A model generated the notes under the pieces. That model saw only the letters and a program-made list of their open reading frames with translations, was not told where the DNA came from and ran no database searches. The translations under genes and the position numbers were made by a program. Below, piece after piece: positions 24,290 to 36,400 of a stretch of DNA of 64,000 bases. The first letter of the stretch is position 1. Each line of letters begins with the position of its first letter. Source of the DNA: Cucumis sativus (lineage: Eukaryota; Streptophyta; Magnoliopsida; Cucurbitales; Cucurbitaceae); the NCBI RefSeq assembly GCF_000004075.3, contig NC_026655.2, positions 11,328,723 to 11,392,722 on the forward strand, in the 5' to 3' direction.

Positions 24290-26163
24290 TTACCATCTTG
24301 AGTTGCTCTTGTTCTTGCCTCCATTGTAGAGGCGGAAGAGACTGGAGGCTGAAATGCAAGATAAAACCACCATGCTCAAGCTGACCACCACTGCACTTGC
24401 AAGTCCCTCCCCTACTTGGTTGCAGAACTTCTTGTACAGATCGCATATCTTCATCCATTGCAACTCTGGCTGCCCCAGCTTCCCAAACACTGCTGACTGG
24501 GCTGCCGATGCCACTGCTGCCACTGTGACATACGCCATAATCTGCACCAGTAACAATACTTGTTAAACTTCAACATTCTCTTCTCTTACGTGTTTAATGT
24601 ATCTAAAATATTTATACTTTCAATTTTCAATTTTGTGTCTTGTAAGTACAAGACACAGTATATTTTCAAGTATATTTTCAATTTTGTGTCCGATAAATCT
24701 TTGAATCTTTTAACTTCTAATTTTGGGCTGAAGCTAGATATCCTGAAATTTTCAAAACTTCTAAAATTTAAGTGATCCGATTTAAAGTTGAATCTCACTT
24801 CTAGGAGGATCTCAAACTTAAAATTGTGTCTATTTTAAGAAATGCTGTATAAGAGGTCATGGATACAAAATTGAAGTTTAGGAATCAATTAGACTTTTTA
24901 AATTTAAGAAAAAACATTGAAAATATAGAGACCAATAGACAAACAAATTGTTCGGTGACAAAATTTGAAAGTGGTTTAGAATCTGGACAATCCTTTGTTT
25001 AGAATCTGGACCACTCTTCATGGCAATAAGTTATGAATACGACACAGGTAAGCTTCAAGTATTATATTAATGTGGGTCTGACAAGTTAATATTGGTTAAT
25101 AAACAAGTATTTGGGCAGAGTTTCGATAATTTACATTGGAAGGAAAATTTTAAGAATAGAACTAATCTGATTCTGCAGTGCCACCATAATCCGCAATAAA
25201 TTTCTCTCCTTTTGGTATCAACAACCAATAACAACAAATAATCTATAATACTTTTAAGTAAGAACAAGGCTGTGGGATAAGCTTAATTGAATTATAGGGT
25301 AATGGAACTTCTGCAACTATGAGGAGTTGAGAACTACAATAAACTACCCGTTGAGCTTAAGCTTAAAGGACATGGAGATAAAAACAAAAAAGGAATTCTG
25401 ATTTAACCAAACCTAAAATACATATGTAAAATTGTAAGGACAGAAAGCAAGAGAGGAAGATAAGAAGATACTGAAGTCCAGAAGAATACTTATTGTAGGC
25501 CACATAAATTTTTTGGACAGAGGTTGGTAGCACCAAATTTCAGTTGGAACTTGCATTTATTACTTTAACCATACAACAAGTGATTTGTTCTTTAGTTTAT
25601 GATAATAGAATCCTCAGACAATACCAGCCAAAGTCATAAGTCGATTTATTCACGGCCAGAATCAGATATTACCCGTAGCAGGAGAAAAAAAAAATGAAGC
25701 AAAAAACATATAAAGAAAACAATTTCCTAGGGTAATATGGTCATCTAGTTATCTGAGTAAAAATGGAAAAAAGGGCTAAGAAATTTGGATTTTCAGAGGG
25801 AATCTCCCAGATCTAAAATGTACCTGATCGCCAGAGAAAATAATCCAAGCTAAAGGCTTGCTGAAGAGCACTTTTCCCCTCACCATGCACACCACACATC
25901 GCAATCCTTGCACCAAAGAGTAAGCGGCTGCTACAGCATTTGCTACCACCAAAAACCTGTGATATATCATAGCATCAGAGAAGCTTGTGTCAATACTAAG
26001 AGGTAACCTCCATAATGAATTACGTGCCAATTTTTATAGCCTACAAGTGAAAGGAAATTTTGTACATTAGAGCCACAGGCCCATCATTTCAATCTTGTTT
26101 AATTTAGCTTTGAGTCTACCAATAGTTTAATTTGTAAAACCAAACCAAACCAAGAAACAGGAC

Positions 26164-26206
<43 letters not shown>

Positions 26207-26531
26207 GAAGTAGTAGTTAATACGTAGGACCAAAATCCGACCAGCTACAGAAACAAAATACGCAGTAACAAGATTGAAACAAACATAGAGAGAGAATGAG
26301 AGATTACACAAGAGCTTTCATATCTGTGAATGTGGCCCTCTTTCGAATGGTAAATATAGTTTTAACTTCAGTATCAGTCCCCACAAGAACAGCAGCAAGA
26401 ACACCAAGGCCACAAATCAGAAACCGCAACACCAATTCAACCACCCTCACCCTCTTATCAAAGACCTTCAAATTGGAGCCATGATACACAGGGACATTCC
26501 CTGGACTAATACCGATTCCAGCATAGCTCAT
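24290..26531 (-). CDS. CASP-like protein, group 2B-like (four-helix membrane protein)
   Basis: Three minus-strand exons: 26531-26308, 25956-25824 and 24541-24290, with GT-AG borders and consistent phases, coding for 202 aa. The N-terminus ([20 protein letters not shown]) precedes four hydrophobic segments at about residues 30-52, 75-97, 120-138 and 163-187. The arginine in the first helix region and the aspartate just before the third (FSGDQ) match conserved CASP-family positions. CASP proteins form plasma-membrane scaffolds; true CASPs position the Casparian strip machinery, while CASP-like members have broader and mostly unknown roles. Intron 1 contains an (AG)n run at about 26167-26206 and intron 2 contains an 11-bp inverted repeat at 24634-24657. 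The ATG at 26529-26531 is chosen because the family N-terminus begins there. Confidence 0.93.
24634..24657. repeat. 11-bp perfect inverted repeat with 2-nt centre in CASPL intron 2
   Basis: TGTGTCTTGTA is followed by AG and then TACAAGACACA. It is short, so it may be chance. Confidence 0.8.
26167..26206 (+). repeat. (AG)n microsatellite in CASPL intron 1
   Basis: About 20 uninterrupted AG units. Likely length-polymorphic. Confidence 0.9.
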
Positions 26532-27267
26532 TTTGTCCAACCCAACAGCCAAAAACAAAAAGAGAAGCAAGAATTTAGAAGGTAGAATCTCAATTTAGAG
26601 TCAGACAAAGGATCAAACACTTGGTGGGCATGCAGGATGGAAGCCCTCTTATAAGCACTCTGCACGAAGGCAGTGGCAATTAAATTAGTGGCATGAATAG
26701 GTAAAATGATACAAATTAGAGAAAAGGAGGAGGTGGGGAAATGGGTAGGAAAGGAAGAAAATTGGGGACAAGTGGCGAAAGAAGAGAGAGAGGGAGAAGG
26801 GGGTTGATGATTTTTTTTGAGTGAGGAAGGGAGGTGATGGTGGTGAGAAATAAAGAGGGTGTTTAATGGAGTCTGATCGGCGTGTGGTTCAGCATTGAAT
26901 GAGTCTACTAGGAAGAGCCATTTGTATTTGGAAATCAAGGTTGAAGGAGATGGATGAGAAGACTCATTTCTTTGTCTTTCTTCTCTAATGATTTTTTGGT
27001 TTCCATTGTCTAGAAGGAAAGAAAAGAGTTTTCTTAGTCCCAAGAAAGCATGGCGTCAGATAAGGTGGGGACCTTCCAATGCTCTTACAATTTTCATTTC
27101 TTCTCTTTCTCTTCTCAATTAATTAATTTTGTGAATTTATCAACCTAATCTCTCACTCAACCCTTTAACTTTACCACGCCTTCCATCCACTTCTTTTGTT
27201 TCAGTTCATACAATATTTGGACTATTACGCTTTTTTTTCTTTTAAATTCTTCATAATTACTATTTCT

Positions 27268-27303
27268 TCATTCAATCATTCACTCATTCACTCATTCACT
27301 CAT
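27268..27303 (+). repeat. Short tandem ATTCACTC repeat
   Basis: Four to five 8-bp units (ATTCACTC with variants) in direct tandem. Confidence 0.8.
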
Positions 27304-29204
27304 TTTCAATACCATTAATATATTTATAAGGAATGCTTTATTCAAATTTGAAGTTTAATTGAACCAAGGGAATTTAAAGTTTGGTTAAAATTGGAGAGTG
27401 AGTGAATGGAACGATTATTTATGTTTTTTTGAAAACTACGAAGATTGATAAGATAAATGTTCATCAAATTTTGGTCAGTCCTGATAAATTCTCTTATCTT
27501 TCTTTTATTAATTTTAGTAGACTATCCTATTATATATATTTCTAGTGAACATAAAATAATAAACTCCCCATCCTCTATATAAATATATTAAATAAAGGAT
27601 ACTCTTTGGCAACTTTTCAGGTATGTTTTCAAAAAATTTGTGACTAAACTACAATTTATTTAAAACCCATTATAATCTTAACCAATTCAAAAATTACCTT
27701 CTAAACTCATTATTCATAAAATAAAATAATTCCTAACTCATTTAACTTTTTTTTTTTTGTAGAGAAAGTATATTTTATAAATAATTTCCCATTTTTGCTA
27801 TTTTTTTTAAAAAATGGACGTTTAAAGAGGTTTTTTCAATAACAATCAAACAAAACTATTTACAAGAAAAAATTCATACAGAAATTTTCTAAACTTAATA
27901 AATATATTTTGTCCACTTGTCTCTTTTGACGCATGTATATTAAATTGAATCATAAAAAGAAAATAAAAATATTGTCAAACTTTTATCCCTTATTTTCAAA
28001 TCATGGTTTTTTTTTTTTTAAAAAAAAAGTATATTAATTATCAATATTTTCACGGTAAAATTTGATAACAAATTTACATATTTTATTTGTTTTCATCAAT
28101 AAGACTATATTACCAATTTTGATCAAAAACGAGAGAGAGAAACAAAAACTTTAAGAGGTTAAATTTAAATTTGATTGAAATTACATAAATATATAAATTT
28201 AAAAGTAGAAGTATGAAAGTGATATTTTAACCGAAAATGAATAATAAAAGGAAAAGAAGTAGAAAAGTAAGAGAAAGGGAATGATTAATTTGGAAAAGTG
28301 GAGGAAGAAATTGTTTGGTGAAGAAAAAGGTGAATCCATTTGATGGACACAATTATTAAATTTAGGATGAACTTAAAGGCATTCACATTGTTGTATTATA
28401 TATATATACACTACTTTGGTATGGTGGTAGGGTAGGTTGTGTTGTTGGTAAAAGTGACTCATTTGGTCACGTTGACATGATGTATTGAAATCATCTATTT
28501 ATGAATCGATAAAGTATTTATTATAAATTTCTTTTTTTTTTGAAAAAAAGACAAAAGTGAATCTTACACGTAAGAATAAGTCGATTTTATCATTCTTTGA
28601 TTGATTCTTGTTTTGTAGGGAATATATGTACACATATATATATATATTATAAGTGATGAGTTAACTTGATTGGTCTCTCCAACTTCTAATTTGTAAAGAA
28701 AAAGGCATTTGATCTTTCATTGAAGTAGAGTTTGTGTTGTACAAGGAAAGTTGCTAAATTGGAAGTAGCGTAGGCAGATGTACTTCAAATTAAAGGAACT
28801 ATTAGAACTTAAGAGTACACATAACTCAACCACAACATTTTGATTGGTAGTTTCTTTTGCCAATATTCAAACTTTGAATTGGTTGTACCAATGGCCAATA
28901 TGGTATATGATCTTAAAATGTCATTCACATCTTATTTAGATTGATTATGTGATACTACAATTACAATTCTTTCTCATGTTTATAAATATTTTGCTATATT
29001 TTAAAATAACATTTTTAGATATAATTATTTACTCTTTTAAAACATTTTTATATAAATAAAAACCATTTTTATATAAATAAAAATTAAATCTAAACGTCGT
29101 GTACCAAATAATCCTTAAAAAATCATTTAGATTTGGATAACCAAATATATTACGCGTGTGACGTTTTTTAAATTGTTCTTTAGAGTGAAAAATATTTTAG
29201 CGTT

Positions 29205-29288
29205 TTGTTATATTTTGTAAAATATCCCATAATTTTTCTTTCAAATTATTAATATTTTGTAAAATATCCCATAATTTTTCTTTCAAAA
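29205..29288 (+). repeat. Direct tandem duplication of about 42 bp
   Basis: TATTTTGTAAAATATCCCAT and the following AATTTTTCTTTCAAA occur twice back to back. Confidence 0.8.
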
Positions 29289-30496
29289 TCTGTGAAGGAA
29301 CATATTTGACAACTTAGTCCATTAGTGAAATATTTATGTCAAAATAAGTTGGGTCACGTAGAATATTTCATCACAATGTAAGTCCAAATTTAAATTTGTC
29401 CAATTTAACTAGAAACTTCACATCACAAATTTGTAAAATGATCACTTAAACTTAAAAAACAAATGAAATGTATGATCGAGAAGTAAACCCTAAACCCCAT
29501 TCTCCAAAACTCACAACAAGACATGTACTTTTTAAAATAAATAAACAAATAAAATGCAATCCTTAATTAATTAAAAGAAAAGATATGCAAGATTACTGAA
29601 TAAACAAGTTTCCAAACAAAAATAATTGCTATAAAAACAAATTATTTATGTTAGAAAACATTGCATCAAAGAAAACTATACCTAAAACACCAACACAAGG
29701 AAGCCAACTGAGTCCATTAAAGTTACTTGTCATCGCAATTCTTGAATCCAAAAGCTTTGGATCAATAATTTGATTTCATATGAACCTCAACAAACCTTAC
29801 ATCAACCAAAAAACCAAAAACTTATTTGATTGTTAACCTTTGTCACCATTTACAGATAGTTGTCCCTGTTCTTGTGTTGCTTTTAATGCATTTCTTTGTT
29901 ATTGTTTCTAAAGTTGATGCAGTTCTCTGCATAACAATAGGTGATAGGTCTAAGGTTTTTAAACAGAACAAACACGAGTCTTTACAATTCTTGCACTGCA
30001 ATTTTTAGAGTTTGCATCAAATATTTTGTAGGAAAAAGTTTTTGTTGAACCTAAGAAAGCTATCCAAATTTTTTTTTCTTTTTTAAAAAAGAGAGATTTT
30101 AATAGTTCCAAAAACAATTAGTGGTGTAGGGCTTTAAAACTTAATAACTAAAAAAAAATAAATAAAAAGAAAAGTAGAATAATAAATACCGATAGTAATC
30201 TATGGCTGACATAGGTAATAAATTAAAGGGGAACAAATGTTCATAATGCTATTCTAATCTCAAATGTAATTTCTGATATATTACGGATTAAAAAGCTATT
30301 CCCAATGCACCACACAACATGAAGGAGTGGAGGGCGCACAAATATTGTGTTATTCTTAGCTAATCAAACTGTTGAGCCGTGTACAAAACCTGGATTGAAC
30401 CATATAAATATAAGAGGCTGCCTAAAACTAGTTTTTGAAAGTAAAACTTCCTAAAAGTTCTTTCCTCCAAAGAAAACAAAAACAAAAAAGACAATC

Positions 30497-33400
30497 TCAG
30501 GCAGATTTCAACTTAGCTGAAGTTGAAGCAAGGTGGGAAAGGGTCCTGTGTCCCAAAAATACCAAAAGAATACCTAAGATGCCCACTGCTTTCAAGGTTG
30601 TAAACAAGTCCAACTGCGCAAAGAGAATGAATTTCATCGTTAAAGCCATGTTGAAACAAAAATTTCATGTAATTTTTCTCATCCAAACCATAGAATTTAC
30701 ATATGGCACCTACCTTCAACCAAAAGAACGTGTAAAGCAGGATAACTGCTGCAATGCTAAGATGGAAGAGAAAGGCGAAGGTGGCAGGTACTGTTGAAGT
30801 CGGGAAGTTCTTTAGATTCACACCCAATCGCAATAGCTATCCACACATAAACAAAGGTAAGGTTAATACGTTATTAAGAGTTGATTGATGGTGACACATT
30901 GCAAAGCATATACAAAATAAAAAAAATTGGATGTATATCAACGGGTTCAACATCAACTCTCAAAATCATGGACATTTTGATGCAAATATGAACGTCAATT
31001 GATACTCCAGAAATAAAAGGACTCACCCCAACCAGAAATCCAAGGAAGGGTAAAAATGTGAGGCCCAAAAAAGTAAGAGAGAGCTCCTTAGGTGGACGCT
31101 TTTCAGGAGCCCTGAAGATGTGACTTATTTCAGCTTTGGGTCCATAACGTGTGTAAAGATCGACAGGCTGTAGAGGTGGACGAGCTGCCTTCTCTGGTGC
31201 CTCGGGTAGATCCAAGTCAATATGACCAATAACCCGTAAGAAAGAATTCTCCTGAAGAAAGGAAAACCCAGGCTTACTTAGAAGATTCCAAAGTAAATTG
31301 TAGAAATGATATTAAAAATAGAAACTGAAATTACCATGACAGCATCACCAACAGTTAACTGAATGTCGTATTGACCTGAGAGATAGAAAAACTTCTCAAC
31401 CAACCCAAGGAAATCCTATAGAGAAAAAAATCCAAACATGAGCACAATTATAATTTTACTTAACTTGGTTCATCAACTAATCAAATATAGAAACTAGTTG
31501 GCATAAATAAATGTCAATCTCACAATAAGAGAAATATGAGAATTCTGGGAAGAACATGAACATAACTTCACAATTTTCTTCCAGTAGAAATAATAAATAA
31601 CTCTATTTACTAACTATAGAACTATTTGAAGAAATTTCAGAACTTTTTCTTTTCTTTTCACATAGTCTCTATTCTCATGATTATCAAAATATTGATGTTC
31701 TGTCCACCTTAATGTTGTTCAGAGGCACAAAGCTTGAACAAGTTCATTAAGAAGCTTGATTGCAACGGAGAGCAAATTGTCACTTATGCTGAACATTACA
31801 GTTACATCAACAAGGAATCCTCTTCTGACAACATATTCAGATCCATAGGTGTGTAGTTGTGTTGTATTGTTTTTTAACAAGCAGCAGCACCAGTTATACA
31901 GCTCACTAAATTGTAAAATGAAAGGAAGTTTCATGAAAATAGGGAAAATGGGTTTCACAAACTTAACTAGAATTAGTTCAAATTTTTTGCCAGAGCCGTT
32001 GACCACAAAAATATGTTCAACACCACTTTCATGCCTCAGCTTGAGAAAAGCCTACAACAAAGCAAACTTGTCATTTGTCAAAACAGTAAAAGAAACAGTG
32101 ATGGAACGATGAGACGCGATTACATACTTGATGCGGTTTAAAACCGTGCCCTTGTGGTGTGGCCAGTTGAAATAATAGACGCAGTTTCTGCAGGTGGTTT
32201 GCTGACAATGAAACAACACTCTCACCAACTAGATCAAGCCTGGATGAATCCGAAATGAAAAATTATATCTCTTTACTTCCAAAATTAAAAGCATAAAAGA
32301 CAATCAAAAGCATTTAGAGAACTCCATATTAAATCAATAACTAGTTGATTTGAAAACATTAATGAAAATAGCATAATAATGATTACTTCTTCTGGGTCTC
32401 GACACTCCCTAGATCGCTATCAAGAACTGCAATCTCTGCATTCTCAATTTTGACAACTCCTGAGATATATATTGGAACTTGAATCTTCCCACCAGTGGCA
32501 TATTTATCCATATGCTCTGAATCATGAAGAACAACCTAGAAAAAGTGTAAAGAATATTTTCAACAGATCATGGGACAAACTCCAAAAGCATGTGCTAAAT
32601 AAAATTATAAGAAAAATAAATTACCTCAAACACGAAGACATAGTTTCCAACATCAAAGGTCTTGGGGAAAGCATCCAAGATATGTAGACCAGACAGAGGA
32701 TCAAACTTGAGTTCCTATAATTCCAAAAACAAAGAAGAACAATAGTAAGTAACAAATGAAGTGACGTTAATTTATCAAATTCAAAACAAACACCTGAATT
32801 AAATGGAACGCTTTCAGTTTATAACATTCAAATACAATGAAGCAAATATGAAGAATATTAACTATCAGACCTGGCTGCTGATAATGGAAGTGTCTTTTGA
32901 ACCAGATAGAAAAGCTTTAACTATCTTCACAGTTAAAGGAGGTGCAGCTGAACCAAGCACAGTATTCATGCTAACCTGATAAAATTTAACGTTAATTATA
33001 ATCCACCAATGAATTTGAATAAAAGGCTCCATCTCGAACAGGCTGTAAGCTCAAAAGACATAAAGGAATGCACAACATCAACCAGAAGACAACTTTTGTA
33101 ACAATTTTGTCGTACACATTCGTTTCCAATTAGTTTATCAATATGCATATGTAAAAACTCATTAAATCTAAACAATACTTTATGATAAGCCTAATTCAAA
33201 TCCTGAAGTAAACGGACTAGATTATTACAAACTAACATTTAGAAACTTAATTGTTACAAAATTGAAAGTTACAAGATAAAGTTCAAGACTAAATTGTTAC
33301 TTCCAAAAAATATTTCAGGAACCAAAACTAACTTATACCAAATTTATAAAATTAAGTTAAACTTGGTTCTTACTTTTCTCCATTAAATTATATTTATTCG

Positions 33401-36400
33401 TTCACCAATTATTTTTCATAAAAACAAACTTCCCTAAGAAAGTCATAAGCACAAAAGACCAGTGGCACAACAGCACTAACAACAATGCACCTCCTTTAAT
33501 GCTAAAATCTGTAGGCTAAATTTGATTCTGATATCATGCCTGTATCAAAACCATAACATAGTGATCTAAACCAGATTCTATATTAAACTCACGAATAAAA
33601 CAAATGAAATGCCCATACCCCTTAACCCATTGGTGAACAAACAAGTAATTTTGAGAATACTTCTAGAAGATGCTATGGTAATTAAAGCAAGTTTAGAAGA
33701 AGAATAAACCTTCAGTTTGTCTTCCTTTGTTAATGAAAGAACAGTAGCTGGAAGAGATAAAATCAACGGAATAGAAAACCTGTGGCAAGAAAACAGAATT
33801 GAAACAAGAAATCCAAGCAATAATGGTATGAGAAACAAAATATTCTATCATGTAAAGAAGACCAAGTGGCCAAACAAGACACCCAACCCTATTGTAAAAA
33901 GTCAATCTATTTCTTTTTATTGAAGTTCATGAGAGGCTCTAGTCTTACCAAAAAAAGAAACAAACCTTCAATACAAGTTACAGAAAATACAAGACAATAG
34001 TTTGCCCCTTCAACTGAAACAAATATTCAGAATATGCAGCACTTACAATTGAAAAGGATAGACAAACTGAGTTCTATATCAAAGTAAACTAATAGTTCCA
34101 GTGTGTCCCACAGGTTATTTAACCTTCCAATTGACAATAGCAAAACGATATATATTTCCTCTACCTTCTTGAGAGACAATAAAAATGAAATATACATATA
34201 TATATACCAAAGTATACAAAGATAAGGCATTCCAAGGCTTCAAGCAATAAATAAAAGAAGCACTAGCGTTCATATTTTTTATTCGTAATAAAAAAAGAAT
34301 GATTATGGGTAGGGTACATAACATATATATAGAGCTCAAATGAAAGCCACTTGAGGCGCTAGCCTCAAAGCTTATGGTGTGCACCTCAACACCTTAAGCT
34401 CAATTTCCCATCTTTTCTTCTTTTTCCTCTTTCTTCTTTTTTGTAGCATTTAAGAAAGAAACCCATGAGATATTCACTTCCTTCCCTATCATCTAGAATA
34501 AAAGCTATATTTTGTTGAACTTTTTCATCATCTCATCATTTGTAACACCATTTTTCTTCAAACATAAAAATATTTTTATATTTTTCTATTATTGCGTCGT
34601 AAAATTTTGCACCTCGCACCTAAGGCCTACAGGCAATTTGCATCAGTGCACCGTGAGTTTCAGAAAAACATTGGTTTTGAAAGTCCTAGCCTTTTCTAAA
34701 AACCCAAGAAGACAACCAAACATTTTCCCAGTAGGCCAGTAGTTCAAGTCTCGAAAGTCTACCCATCCAAAGGTTAGACCAATCATTTGCCAAATAGTGC
34801 AATTGATCCTTAGACCAACAATACGATTTAAAAAATGAAAAAAATATTAAAAAGAATGTTCCATATAAAACTCCAAATCTACTGACCAACCAAGTCTAAC
34901 TGTGACTAACAAAAAAATACTTACCTATTTGTCTCCAAGCAAGCCAAGGAATCTATTTGGTCAAATAAGTCTTTTGCATCACCAGGAATTCCAATGCCAA
35001 GGAAGAATTTTGCCAGACCAAAAATTGTATCCCCAGGAAGCTGCAGATGAAAACCAAATTGTTATATATTAAATTAAGGAACCAGAATACAAATTTATGT
35101 CTGCACTCACATTTAAGCTTCCAGAAGTAACAGAAGTAAATGCTGTCAACCCTCGGACAACTGAAGATGTGGTTGCAAGAGGCCCATGATGTTCGTATGC
35201 ATCAACAACTTTTTCCTCAAAATATAAAGCTCCATCATCTGAAAGACAAAGACTTCAACAAATTAACTATGCAGAGTAGTTAGCCAACAATAAAAAAGGT
35301 GCAGATATTAAGAAGGAAGTTCCCAATTTGGATTATAATCTTACTCCGAATATGCACAGAGACAGAAAAGCAGCATGTTATTGAGTTCTACAACAATTGA
35401 AATTTGAAGGAAACAGTAACTAGACAAAATCCTTCCAACTTCAATTTATACAATCATTTTTATATTACCAGAGATTTCAAGTCCGTACGTTTCATGGGGC
35501 CCACAGAAGAAAAACAATAAAATCTTTAAAGGGCTCATTTCTCTTTGGCATTGATGGCGAGCAATTTTGTAATTATCCCCACAAGTCCACTTTTGCACTA
35601 GAGTTGCATTTTTTTTGGTTTCCCTCCCCTTTTTGGGCTTTATTTGTGTACGCACTTGTTTTTTATTTTCACAGAGAAGTTCAGTTATTCACTTAAATAA
35701 ATAAATTTATACAAATATTCAAGGGGAAAAACCCCCAAAGATTCGAGGCTTGGACTACCTAATAAGCAAAGGTAAAGTTAGTGAAAATTAATTTTGTCAC
35801 CAAGAATGTGACAGTTTCCTGAAATAATTTGTGGTTTTTGAAAGATTCTATTGCTGGCGGGCCCATGATTTCTTAAATTTTCATGACCCTCCTCTGTTTC
35901 TGGTTGTTTAGTTTATGTTTAATTTCTTTCATTTGCTTTAAAGAAAGCTGTAATAAAAATAGTAAATCAACATCAGGCTTTTAAAGATTCAACTAGATAG
36001 AACATACAGCAAACAAGTTGGTGTATAGTTTCAAAAGGAAAACAAAGATTGCATGGTTGGATGCCAAATTCTATAGAAGATATTTAATGGCAGCTGCAAA
36101 CTAAAGAAATTATAAAACTTTTCAATATAAGTTAACAGATCAAGTGGAGGCTAAAAAGGGCTAAATTCAATGCTTCTCTGCTTCCACTTTTCTACTGGGC
36201 AAGTACATGGAACAGACCCGGACCATCCACCCGTACTCCAAGATCAAATGGAACAGTAATAATTCAAGATGAAGGTGACAAATTGCACAAGCTTTTCAAT
36301 AAAATCCAGGTCCGAATAATGGAGGCGAAAGCTTACCATATTTCTCAATACTGTCAAAGAGTTTCAATATATCATTCTTTACCGTATCAATCTACAAAAA

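Larger units (their letters stand above)
26532..30496. other. Intergenic region between CASPL and RPN2
   Basis: This is very AT-rich and has no convincing gene. It includes the CASPL promoter and 5' UTR (about 26532-27050, overlapped by a non-specific 171-codon frame), a short ATTCACTC tandem (about 27268-27303), TA runs near 28400 and 28640, and a roughly 40-bp direct duplication at about 29205-29288 (ATTTTGTAAAATATCCCATA twice). Around 29640-30010 two short frames with possible splice sites occur, but no gene could be supported. The last part is RPN2 3' UTR. Confidence 0.5.

Noticed and set aside
26528..27043. 171-codon minus-strand frame upstream of the CASP-like gene
   Set aside because: It overlaps the CASPL start and leader in a different frame and has no recognisable domain.
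29640..30010. Possible small gene: a cysteine-containing minus-strand frame (CKNCKDSCLFC) and a plus-strand hydrophobic frame
   Set aside because: No good start codon, no family recognised, and both strands look equally plausible. Transcript data would be needed.
34330..34660. Block with GAGGCGCTAGCCTC and GCACCTAAGGCCTACAGGC segments in RPN2 intron 9
   Set aside because: It looks like part of a dispersed repeat, but I could not define ends or copies in this window.
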